In this document: positions 35,454 to 42,747 of the stretch, piece by piece
Numbering within the stretch: position 1 is the first letter of the stretch
How the letters are laid out: each line of letters begins with the position of its first letter
Source: Caulobacter sp. 602-2
GTDB lineage: Bacteria > Pseudomonadota > Alphaproteobacteria > Caulobacterales > Caulobacteraceae
DNA length: 64,000 nucleotides
NCBI RefSeq assembly: GCF_011043625.1
Contig: NZ_JAAKGT010000001.1
Span: 1-64,000, forward strand
Direction: 5' to 3'
Notes under the pieces: model-generated
The model's database searches: none
What the model was told of the DNA's origin: nothing
The model's input: the letters and a program-made list of their open reading frames with translations, nothing else
Made by a program: the position numbers and the translations under genes

Positions 35454-37046
35454 ATGGCGATGAGATCTTCAGGGAAGTCCCTGGTTTCGGGCCTCGCCTT
35501 GGCGCTGGCCATGGGCCTGCCGGCCCTGGCCGCCGGTCCGGTGGTCAAGACCGTCAACGGTCCCGTCGAGGGCGTCGAGAGCGGAATGGTGGCGGCGTTC
35601 AAGGGCGTGCCCTTCGCCGCCCCGCCCGTTGGCCCGCTGCGCTGGCGCGCGCCCCAGACCCCCACCGCCTGGACCGCCGTCCGCTCGGCCGCCGAATACG
35701 GCCCCGACTGCGCGCAGAACCCGTTCCCGGGCGATGCCGCGCCCCTGGGCGTCAAGCCGGCCGAGGACTGCCTCTATGTGAACGTCTGGACGCCGAAGGA
35801 CGCCATCAAGGCCAAGGCGAAGAAGCCGGTGATGGTCTGGATCTATGGCGGCGGCTTCGTCAACGGCGGCTCCTCGCCGTCGGTCTATGCCGGCGACCGC
35901 TTCGCCCGCGACGGCGTGGTGCTGGTCAGCTTCAACTACCGCGTCGGGCGCTTCGGCTTCTTCGCCCACCCGGCGTTGTCGGCCGAGAACGCCGACGGCG
36001 GCATGTTGGGCAACTACGCCTTCATGGACCAGATCGCGGCGCTGAAATGGGTGCAGGCCAATATCGAGGCCTTCGGCGGCGATCCGGACAACGTGACGAT
36101 CTTCGGGGAGTCGGCAGGCGGCATGTCGGTCAACGCCCTGCTGACCACGCCCCTGGCGCAGGGCCTGTTCCACAAGGCGATCATCCAGTCGGGCGGCGGC
36201 CGGCCGCGCCTTCTGCCGTCGCTGCCGATCAAGGCCGCGCCCGGTGAGCGCTCGGCCGAGAGCGTGGGCGTCGCCTTCGCCGCCAAGGCTGGGGTGACCG
36301 GGGAGGGGCCCGAGGCCCTGGCCGCCCTGCGCGCCCTGCCGGCCGACACGGTGGTCGACGGCCTGAACATGGCCACCTCCGGCGTTCCCACCTGGAACGG
36401 CGGGCCGATGGTCGACGGCAAGATCGTCACCAAGCCGGTGCTGGACGCCTTCGCCGCGGGCGAGTGGACCAGGATGCCGGTGATGGTCGGGGCCACCGGC
36501 GCCGATGGCTTCTTCTTCGGCGGGACCCGCGACCAGGTCTTCGCGCCGTTCGGCGAGCGGCGGGCCGAGGCCGAGGCGCTCTACGATCCCACCGGCGATG
36601 GCGACATCAAGGTCTATGGCTGGAAGGCGGCCGGCGACCGGATGTTCATCGAGCCGGCTCGCGAGGTGGCGCGAACCCTGTCGGCGCAAGGCGCGCCGGT
36701 ATGGTCGTTCCGCTTCTCCTACGTGGCCGAAAGCCAGCGCAAGGAGTGGTGGAGCGCCCCGCACGCCACCGAGATCCCGTTCGTGTTCGACACGGTCGAC
36801 GCCCGCTATGGCGCGGCCCTGACCCCGGCGGACGCCGCCGCGGCCAAGGCCGCCCACGCCTACTGGATCGCGTTCGCGACCAACGGCACGCCCGCGCCGG
36901 CCGGTCAGCCGGCCTGGCCGAAGTACGACGCCGCCGGTGATGCGATCATCGACTTCACCAATGACGGGGTGAAGACCGGGGCGGATCCGCTGAAGGCGCG
37001 GCTGGATCTGGTCCAGGCCACGACCCCAAAGCCGGCGGGGCGGTGA
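35454..37046 (+). CDS. Exported type-B carboxylesterase
   Basis: A 530-aa alpha/beta hydrolase of the carboxylesterase-B family. A signal peptide precedes residue 27. The oxyanion element is YGGGF (131-135), nucleophile Ser220 in FGESAGGMSVNALL, and EDCLYVNVWTP (104-114) is the family signature. It probably removes ester decorations (acetyl or feruloyl) from the substrate handled by the GH3 enzymes. The gene starts 9 nt after the second GH3. ATG 35454 is chosen; MRSSGKSL two codons later is equally possible. Confidence 0.9.
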   Translation: MAMRSSGKSLVSGLALALAMGLPALAAGPVVKTVNGPVEGVESGMVAAFKGVPFAAPPVGPLRWRAPQTPTAWTAVRSAAEYGPDCAQNPFPGDAAPLGVKPAEDCLYVNVWTPKDAIKAKAKKPVMVWIYGGGFVNGGSSPSVYAGDRFARDGVVLVSFNYRVGRFGFFAHPALSAENADGGMLGNYAFMDQIAALKWVQANIEAFGGDPDNVTIFGESAGGMSVNALLTTPLAQGLFHKAIIQSGGGRPRLLPSLPIKAAPGERSAESVGVAFAAKAGVTGEGPEALAALRALPADTVVDGLNMATSGVPTWNGGPMVDGKIVTKPVLDAFAAGEWTRMPVMVGATGADGFFFGGTRDQVFAPFGERRAEAEALYDPTGDGDIKVYGWKAAGDRMFIEPAREVARTLSAQGAPVWSFRFSYVAESQRKEWWSAPHATEIPFVFDTVDARYGAALTPADAAAAKAAHAYWIAFATNGTPAPAGQPAWPKYDAAGDAIIDFTNDGVKTGADPLKARLDLVQATTPKPAGR

Positions 37047-37047
37047 C

Positions 37048-37272
37048 GTGGCCGTCCGGCTGGCGCACGCGGTGATCGATCGCGACACCTTCCAGGCCCT
37101 GCGCCGCGCCCTGCCGGCCGCCACCAAGGCCTGCCTGCAGGAGACCTTCGGCATCAGCGAGACCACCTGGGTCAAGCTGCGCGACGGCCGCCCGGTCAAG
37201 CAGGCGACGCTGGAGCGGCTGCTGGAGCGCTATCGCCGCATGTGCGGGGAGATGGGGCGAAGGGCGGCTTAG
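37048..37272 (+). CDS. Small HTH-like protein
   Basis: A 74-aa open frame starting with GTG one nucleotide after the esterase stop. It is rich in Arg/Lys and has a helix-turn-helix-like pattern (KACLQETFGISETTWVKLRDGR then TLERLLERYRRM), recalling XRE-type small DNA-binding proteins. It could be an autoregulator of the operon or a minor uncharacterised gene. It is tightly coupled to the esterase and followed by REP-like repeats. Confidence 0.5.
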   Translation: MAVRLAHAVIDRDTFQALRRALPAATKACLQETFGISETTWVKLRDGRPVKQATLERLLERYRRMCGEMGRRAA

Positions 37273-37284
37273 GTCGACCAGGGT

Positions 37285-37342
37285 CACCTCTCCCATAGGG
37301 AGAGGGAGGGGCCCATTGCGCAGCAATGGGAGGGTGAGGGGT
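37285..37342. repeat. REP-like repeat, copy 1
   Basis: CCTCTCCC...GGGAGAGG hairpin (37287-37305), then CCCATTGC/GCAATGGG (37312-37330) and GGGTGAGGGG. An inverted relative is at 37409-37467. Both lie between the convergent small gene and the iminopeptidase gene. Confidence 0.65.
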
Positions 37343-37408
37343 TAGGGACTTCGGCCGATTGCCCTGAATTGGTTTGCTAGGATTAGGGGAGGGGACCGCC
37401 ATCGGCGT

Positions 37409-37467
37409 AACCCCTCACCCTCCCACGCCTGCGGCGCGGGCCCCGCCCTCTCCCTATGGGAGAGGGT
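37409..37467. repeat. REP-like repeat, copy 2 (inverted), reaching into pip
   Basis: AACCCCTCACCCTCCC (37409-37424) mirrors the end of copy 1, and CCCTCTCCC/GGGAGAGGG (37446-37466) mirrors its beginning. The last codons and the stop of the iminopeptidase gene (37454-37456) lie inside this element. Confidence 0.65.
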
Positions 37468-38551
37468 TGATTTGGGGCAGCCCGTCCATGATGGCCGTGA
37501 GCGCCAGCACCGTCTGGCCTTCCATGGCGCTGTGGCCGGCGTCGGTCTTGACGTAGCTGGCCGGCGGGGCGCCGATCTCGTCCAGGGCCGCGACCAGGCG
37601 CGAGGCCTGCGACAGCGGGCAGACCTGGTCGAAGCGGCCGTGGACGATGTGGATGTCCAGGCCCTTCAGCTTGTCGACGTTGTCGACGATGTAGTCCGGC
37701 TCGAGGAACAGCCCGTTGGCGAAGAAGTGGGCTTCGATCTGGGCGAAGCACAGGGCGAAGTCGGCCTCGCCGAACTTACCCGCGTCGGCGTTGTCGGGGA
37801 TCATGTTCGAGATCGTGCCTTCCCAGACCGACCAGGCCACGGCCGCTTCCAGTTGGCGCTGACGCTCGGCCTCGCTGGTCGGGACCATGTCGAAGATCTT
37901 CTTGTAGGCGCCCATGATGTTGCCGCGCTCTTCGGCCGGGATCACCTCGACGAAGGCCTTCCACTCGTCGGGATAGGCGATGTAGGCGCCCGGCTCGGTC
38001 AGGGCGTAGGGGGTGTTGGTGAAGGCCGCCGCATTGCCCTGGTACATGTAGAGCAGGTCTTCGGTCGCGCCGAGGAAGATGCCGCGCAGGATCAGCGAGG
38101 CCACCTTGTCGGCATGGCGGATGGCGTAGGTCAGCGCCAGGGTGCTGCCCCAGCTGCCGCCGAACACGTGCATGCGGCCGGTGATCCCCAGGGCGTCGCG
38201 CAGCCTGTTGATGTCGTCGACCAGGTGGTCGGTGGTGTTGTTGGTCAGGGCGACCTGCGGGCCGGCCGAGGCGACCGTCGGCTCGCTCTTTCCGCAGCCG
38301 CGCTGGTCGAACAGGATCACGCGATAGCGCTTGGGATCGAAGAAGCGGGCCATCGGCGGAGCGCAGGCGCCGCCCGGGCCGCCGTGCAGGAACATCACCG
38401 GCTCGCCGTCCGGATTGCCGTACTCTTCCCAATAGAGCTTGTGGTCGGGCGCGGCGTCGACCTGCAGCAGGCCGCTCTTGTTGGCGACCGGCTGATCGTA
38501 CTTCCATTCACCAGTGACCTTGCTGGTGGTCCGCAACCGCGAGAAATTCAT
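37454..38551 (-). CDS. pip: Proline iminopeptidase
   Basis: A 365-aa alpha/beta hydrolase (S33) releasing N-terminal proline from peptides. Landmarks are HGGPGG (56-61), FDQRGCGKSEP (81-91), and the nucleophile elbow GGSWGS (131-136, Ser133). It is somewhat longer than the usual 310-320 residues because of an N-terminal extension of about 40 residues without a signal peptide. Start ATG 38551 is used; a shorter start is not obvious. The REP-like element supplies its 3' end. Confidence 0.92.
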   Translation of the reverse strand: MNFSRLRTTSKVTGEWKYDQPVANKSGLLQVDAAPDHKLYWEEYGNPDGEPVMFLHGGPGGACAPPMARFFDPKRYRVILFDQRGCGKSEPTVASAGPQVALTNNTTDHLVDDINRLRDALGITGRMHVFGGSWGSTLALTYAIRHADKVASLILRGIFLGATEDLLYMYQGNAAAFTNTPYALTEPGAYIAYPDEWKAFVEVIPAEERGNIMGAYKKIFDMVPTSEAERQRQLEAAVAWSVWEGTISNMIPDNADAGKFGEADFALCFAQIEAHFFANGLFLEPDYIVDNVDKLKGLDIHIVHGRFDQVCPLSQASRLVAALDEIGAPPASYVKTDAGHSAMEGQTVLALTAIMDGLPQINPLP

Positions 38552-38692
38552 AACTCGACCTTTCGTGAGGCTGTCGCCCGTGCGGCTTAGATGCGCTCGT
38601 CACCGGCGACCGCAAGTGAAAATCGGCGGCTCTCGACAGGATCGGGGCGTCCGCGTACCCCACCGCTTCGCCCCAACCCGAAAGGAGGGACC

Positions 38693-39118
38693 ATGGCCAA
38701 TCCCTTCTCGCTGCTGGCGCCGGCGTTGATCCCGTCCTGGAACTTCTTCGACGTCATCGCCGCCTCGCCGCGCGTCGAGCACGCTCTGGCCGACACCCGC
38801 GAGGCGACGCTGGAAGACTGGGACGAGTTTCGGCCGCGCCCGCAACGCCTGTCGCCGGCGGTCATGCTGGGCCGCCTGGTTTGGAACCCGCGCTGGAATG
38901 AGAGTCTCTATCTGGTCAGCTGCGCCGAGCGGCTGGTCGAGGAGCCGACAGTTCACGGCGAGGACGAGATCTTCCGCCGGATCGCGGCCGATCTCGCCGG
39001 CCGCCCCGGCACGCGGCCCTGGCTGTCGTTCCGGCTGCAGTTCATCGACGCCGCTGGCGAGCGCGAGGTGCTCTACCAGGCCGCGCCGCGGCGGCTGGCG
39101 GACATCGAGGTCCGATGA
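38693..39118 (+). CDS. Uncharacterised 141-aa protein coupled to an HTTM-like gene
   Basis: I do not recognise this family. The 141-aa protein is Trp/Arg-rich and probably soluble or peripheral (IPSWNFFDVIAASPRVEHAL; WNPRWNESLYLVSCAERLVEEP; ending EVLYQAAPRRLADIEVR). No signal peptide or TM segment is evident. A strong Shine-Dalgarno (AAAGGAGG, 38680-38687) supports ATG 38693. Its stop overlaps the next start (ATGA), so the two products are probably made in stoichiometry and may act together at the membrane. Confidence 0.75.
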   Translation: MANPFSLLAPALIPSWNFFDVIAASPRVEHALADTREATLEDWDEFRPRPQRLSPAVMLGRLVWNPRWNESLYLVSCAERLVEEPTVHGEDEIFRRIAADLAGRPGTRPWLSFRLQFIDAAGEREVLYQAAPRRLADIEVR

Positions 39119-39795
39119 GCTTCGACCACGCCCTGCGCCTGACCGAGGTGCTGCTGGCCCTTGCGCTGATCCAGCAGAGCCTGGAGCATCTGCGGGTCTT
39201 TCGTCGCGAGCGGCTGCTGTTCGGCGCGCGCATCCTGCTGTGCGGGCTGGTCGTTGCGGGCGCAGCCTCGCCCTGGCCGCTGGTCGTCCTGGCGGGCCTG
39301 TCGGTGCTGATCCTCCAGCGCTTCCAGGGGCCCTACAACGGCGGCAGCGACCGGCTGGGCCTGTTGGCCCTGTGGTGCGTGACCCTGGCGCGCACCCTGC
39401 CCGTCGAGGCCTGGCGAGAACTGGCCTTCGGCTATCTCGGCGTGCAGCTGATGCTGTCCTACTTCATCTCCGGCTGGGTGAAGATCGTGAACCCCGACTG
39501 GCGCAAGGGCGTGGCTCTGCGCCAGGTGTTCGCCTTCTCGGCCTATCCGGTGGCCGAGAGCCTGCGCGGCTGGGCCGACCGGCCGCGCCTGCTGCTGGCC
39601 ATGTCGTGGGCGGTGATGCTGTTCGAGCTGGCCTTTCCGCTGACATTGCTGTCGCCGCCGTCGCTGATGGTCGGCCTGGCGGTCGCCGCGACCTTCCATC
39701 TGGCCAACGCCGGCCTGTTCGGCCTCAACCGCTTCTTCTGGACCTGGCTGGCGGCCTATCCGGCCATCGTCTGGCTGCAGCAGCGCCTGTTCTAG
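39115..39795 (+). CDS. HTTM-like integral membrane protein
   Basis: A 226-aa multi-spanning membrane protein with about six hydrophobic segments. The central part LMLSYFISGWVKIVNPDWRKGVALRQVF, together with FQGPYNGGSDRLG, resembles the HTTM domain related to vitamin-K-dependent gamma-carboxylase. The lumenal carboxylase-like C-terminus is absent, leaving only the membrane core. It is coupled to the preceding 141-aa gene by ATGA and overlaps the convergent lactonase gene by 4 nt. The biochemical role is unknown. Confidence 0.7.
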   Translation: MSFDHALRLTEVLLALALIQQSLEHLRVFRRERLLFGARILLCGLVVAGAASPWPLVVLAGLSVLILQRFQGPYNGGSDRLGLLALWCVTLARTLPVEAWRELAFGYLGVQLMLSYFISGWVKIVNPDWRKGVALRQVFAFSAYPVAESLRGWADRPRLLLAMSWAVMLFELAFPLTLLSPPSLMVGLAVAATFHLANAGLFGLNRFFWTWLAAYPAIVWLQQRLF

Positions 39796-40943
39796 CCCCA
39801 GGCGGGGAAGACCACGCAAGTTGGACGGTCGACGGCGATGACCTGGTCGGTGGCGCTCAGGCGGCCGGAGGCCGTATTTCGCGCCAGAACCGTCACCGTT
39901 CCCGAGCCCTGGTTGGCCGCCAGCAGCCAGCGGCCCGTCGGATCGAGTGAGAAGCTCCAGGGCGTCTTGCCGCCGGTGGCGATGCGCTGGATTTCCTGCA
40001 GCGTCCCTTTGGCCTCATCCACCGCATAGACGACGATGACGTGCTCCACGCGGATCGAGGCGTAGACGAAACGGCCGTCGTGGCTGACCGCCACCTCCGC
40101 GCCGTTGATCGGCGGCTCTCCGCCCGCCCGCAGGGTCTGCAGCAGCTCCAACTGGCCCTTGCGCAGGCGATAGGCGCGGATTTCCGGCAGGATCTCGCTG
40201 AGCAGGTAGAGGTAGCGGCCGGTCGGATGCAGCGCCATGTGACGGGGCCCCGTTCCCGGCGGCAGTGCGATGGACGCTTCGCCGGGCGGGCCCAACGTCC
40301 TCGTCGCCGCATCGTAGGGATGCACGAAGACCCGATCGGCGCCGAGATCGGCGACCAGGACCTGGCGCCCCGTCGGATCGACCATCACCGCATGGGCGTG
40401 CGGCCCCTGCTGCTGGGGCGAGGGGCCAGAGCCCGTATTGGCCTGCACCGAGGCCGGCGGCTCCAGCCCGCCGTCGGCGCGGACGGGCAGGACGGCGACA
40501 TGGCCCGTGCCGTAGTGAGCGACCAGCAGCCCGCCGGCCCTGTCGTCCAGCGACATGTGCGCCGGACCGCCGCCGCCCGAGGCGACCGTCGAGATCACGG
40601 TCAAGGCGCCCGTCGCCCGATCGGCCTTCAGCGCGTGAACCTTGCCCTGTTCGCCGGGGCCATAGCCGGTCTCGCTTAGAGCGTAGAGCACGGGCAAGGA
40701 GGGATGAGCGACCAGCCAGGTAGGGCGCTCCAGCGTCGCCACAACGCCGATGGGGGTGAGCGTGCCCCTGGGCGCGTTCAGCCGGGCGGCGAAGATGCCC
40801 TGGCCGTCCTTGTCCGCTTGGCCGCCGACGTAGACGAGCTGCTCGTCCCGCGGCGCCGCCTGCGCCGCTTGGGTCGCCATCAGCCCCAGCGCGCCGGCGG
40901 CGACCGCGCGACGGGTGGGCGAACCGTGTCTGGAATCGGTCAT
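39792..40943 (-). CDS. Exported lactonase-family (YkgB/Pgl-type) beta-propeller
   Basis: A 383-aa protein with a Tat-like leader (SPTRRAVAAGALGLMATQAAQA, about 8-29) and a seven-bladed propeller of the 6-phosphogluconolactonase/YkgB type: blades begin with LVYVGGQADKDGQGIFAARL, and GPRHMALHPTGRYLYLLSE and PWSFSLDPTGRWLLAANQGSGTV are family repeats. Export argues against a pentose-phosphate role; a periplasmic sugar-lactone substrate is more likely. It is divergent from the FecI/FecR unit next door. Confidence 0.85.
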   Translation of the reverse strand: MTDSRHGSPTRRAVAAGALGLMATQAAQAAPRDEQLVYVGGQADKDGQGIFAARLNAPRGTLTPIGVVATLERPTWLVAHPSLPVLYALSETGYGPGEQGKVHALKADRATGALTVISTVASGGGGPAHMSLDDRAGGLLVAHYGTGHVAVLPVRADGGLEPPASVQANTGSGPSPQQQGPHAHAVMVDPTGRQVLVADLGADRVFVHPYDAATRTLGPPGEASIALPPGTGPRHMALHPTGRYLYLLSEILPEIRAYRLRKGQLELLQTLRAGGEPPINGAEVAVSHDGRFVYASIRVEHVIVVYAVDEAKGTLQEIQRIATGGKTPWSFSLDPTGRWLLAANQGSGTVTVLARNTASGRLSATDQVIAVDRPTCVVFPAWG

Positions 40944-41053
40944 CGGCGTCTCCTCCGCCCACGCTTGTCAGGCTTTGGAAGGGGCGTCGATAAGACCACT
41001 GCGGTTTCTTCTCCGAAGAAAATCGCGCCGGGTTTGACGGAAGTTTCGCGCCC

Positions 41054-41686
41054 GTGCATCGCTCCCTCCAGAACAACTCGACCAGAGTGGGTGGGACGGA
41101 AACGGTGTCGGAGGGGCGTGCGCGCGTCGTGGCTTGGATCGGGCGGGAAATCCTGCCCCACGAAGCCGACCTGCGCGCCTGGCTGCGGCGGGCCTTCGCC
41201 ACGGCCGGCGACGTCGACGACATCGTGCAGGAGACCTACTGCCGGCTGGCGGGCCTGTCCCATGTCGACCACATCGGCGAGCCGCGGGCCTATCTGTTCC
41301 AGGCCGCCCGCAGCGTCGCGCTGGAGCAGCTGCGGCGGGCCCGGGTGGTGCGGATCGACACGGTGACGGAAATCGACGCGCTGAACGTCGAACTGGACGA
41401 GCCTTCGCCCGAGCGCATCGCCGGCGGGCGGCGCGAGCTGGAGCGGGTGCGGCGGCTGATCGCCGCCTTGCCCGACCGCTGCCGCCGGATCTTCGAGATG
41501 CGCAAGATCGAGGGCCTGCCGCAACGCGAGATCGCCCGCCGCATGGGCGTGACCGAAAACGTGGTCGAGAACGAATCCGTGAGGGGGCTGCGCGCCATCC
41601 TCGCCGCCCTCGCCGAGGGTGAAATCGAAGGAACCGCGGCCGCGAGGAGGCCGAGTACGCATGACCGAACGCGAAAGCGCCGCTGA
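41054..41686 (+). CDS. ECF sigma factor (FecI-like)
   Basis: A 210-aa sigma-70 family factor. Region 2 is at about 37-95 (DLRAWLRRAFATAGDVDDIVQETYCRLAGL, then EPRAYLFQAARSVALEQLRR) and region 4 at about 135-185 (LIAALPDRCRRIFEMRKIEGLPQREIARRMGVTENVVE). This class is controlled by a FecR anti-sigma and a TBDR with an STN domain, and both follow. The start is GTG 41054, with GTG 41105 in frame as an alternative, so the N-terminus is uncertain. It overlaps fecR by 26 nt. Confidence 0.9.
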   Translation: MHRSLQNNSTRVGGTETVSEGRARVVAWIGREILPHEADLRAWLRRAFATAGDVDDIVQETYCRLAGLSHVDHIGEPRAYLFQAARSVALEQLRRARVVRIDTVTEIDALNVELDEPSPERIAGGRRELERVRRLIAALPDRCRRIFEMRKIEGLPQREIARRMGVTENVVENESVRGLRAILAALAEGEIEGTAAARRPSTHDRTRKRR

Positions 41687-42611
41687 CATCGAGGCGGCCG
41701 CCGCCCGATGGGTGGTGCGCGCCGATCGCGAAGATCTGGACCAGGCTGAGCTGGAGGCCTGGCTGGCCGGCGACACGCGCCGCCAGGGCGCCTTCGTGCG
41801 CGCCCAGGCGGCCTGGGGCCTGCTCGATCGCGGCCGCGCGCTGGGTGTCGAGGAAGCGCCGCAGCGTCCGCGCGTCGGTCGTCGCGGACTGTTGGCCGGC
41901 CTGGGCGTCGCGGCGGCCGCCTGCGTCGCGGTGGTGGCGACCCCGCGCCTGCTGGCCGCCCGCTACGGCACGGCGGTGGGCGAGATCCGCCGCGTGCCGC
42001 TGGCCGACGGTTCGCTGGCCGCCATCAACACCGACACCGCGCTGGAGGTGGCCATGAAGCCGCGCAAGCGCGAGGTGCGGCTCGACCGGGGCGAGGCCTG
42101 GTTCCAGGTCGCCAAGGACGTCCAGCGGCCGTTCGTGGTCGAGAGCGGCCCGGTGCGGGTGAGGGCGGTCGGGACGGCCTTCTCCGTGCGCCGCCGCGAT
42201 GGCGGCTGCGAGGTGCTGGTCACCGAGGGCGTGGTCGAGGTGTGGTCGGAGGGCGCGGGCGAGGAGCCCCGGCGAGTGACGGCCGGCGAGCGGGTCTTTG
42301 CTTCCGACAGCGCCGGGGCGGCTCGTCCCGTGCCGGCGTCGCTCGAGATCACCCGCGAACTGGCCTGGCGCGAAGGCCAGATCGTGCTCGACGGCGAGGC
42401 CTTCGGCGCGGCCGCCGAGGAGTTCAACCGCTACAACGCCCGCAAGATCGTCATCGCCGACCCGGCCCTGGCCGAGCAGAAGCTGGTCGGCTGGTTCCGC
42501 ACCAACGAGCCCGAAAGCTTCGCCCGCGCCGCAGCCGCCAGTTTCGGCGCGCGGGTGACGGTGCGCGGCGACGCCATCCTCGTCCAGTCGATCGCGCCCC
42601 TGGCGGAGTAG
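41661..42611 (+). CDS. FecR-type anti-sigma / signal transducer
   Basis: A 316-aa inner-membrane protein. The cytoplasmic N-terminus (1-70: ARWVVRADREDLDQAELEAWLAGD) is the FecR N-terminal domain contacting the sigma factor, with one TM at about 76-95. The periplasmic part has the FecR fold (LADGSLAAINTDTALEVAM; RLDRGEAWFQVAKD; VRVRAVGTAFSVRR) and a C-terminal STN-like domain. Start ATG 41661 lies inside the sigma gene, indicating translational coupling. It is part of a surface-signalling circuit with the next TBDR. Confidence 0.93.
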   Translation: MTERESAADIEAAAARWVVRADREDLDQAELEAWLAGDTRRQGAFVRAQAAWGLLDRGRALGVEEAPQRPRVGRRGLLAGLGVAAAACVAVVATPRLLAARYGTAVGEIRRVPLADGSLAAINTDTALEVAMKPRKREVRLDRGEAWFQVAKDVQRPFVVESGPVRVRAVGTAFSVRRRDGGCEVLVTEGVVEVWSEGAGEEPRRVTAGERVFASDSAGAARPVPASLEITRELAWREGQIVLDGEAFGAAAEEFNRYNARKIVIADPALAEQKLVGWFRTNEPESFARAAAASFGARVTVRGDAILVQSIAPLAE

Positions 42612-42618
42612 GGGTTTG

Positions 42619-42638
42619 GCCGTCCACGGATGGACGGC
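42619..42638 (+). terminator. Hairpin after fecR
   Basis: Perfect 8-bp stem GCCGTCCA (42619-42626) and TGGACGGC (42631-42638) with a 4-nt loop, starting 8 nt after the fecR stop. An A-rich stretch follows instead of a T-tract. It may separate fecIR transcripts from the TBDR. Confidence 0.4.
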
Positions 42639-42666
42639 TCCTGAAAAATATTCGCAGCGTCGTGAC

Positions 42667-42680
42667 GGAAACCGGTTTCC
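42667..42680. promoter_or_regulatory. Palindromic operator upstream of the STN-type TBDR
   Basis: GGAAACCGGTTTCC is a perfect 14-bp palindrome with the central CCGG seen in many LacI-family operators. It is 67 nt before the TBDR start. The LacI protein at 27648 has different operators next to it, so another regulator probably binds here. Confidence 0.55.
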
Positions 42681-42747
42681 CGCCCATCGCTCAAGACAGG
42701 CGCTCCCAGAAGCGCCGTGCGAAACAAACACATAGGGAGGGCGCGGA

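Noticed and set aside
42643..42661. GAAAAA and CGTC as an ECF-type promoter for the STN-TBDR
   Set aside because: The spacing of 9 nt is too short for -35/-10 elements.
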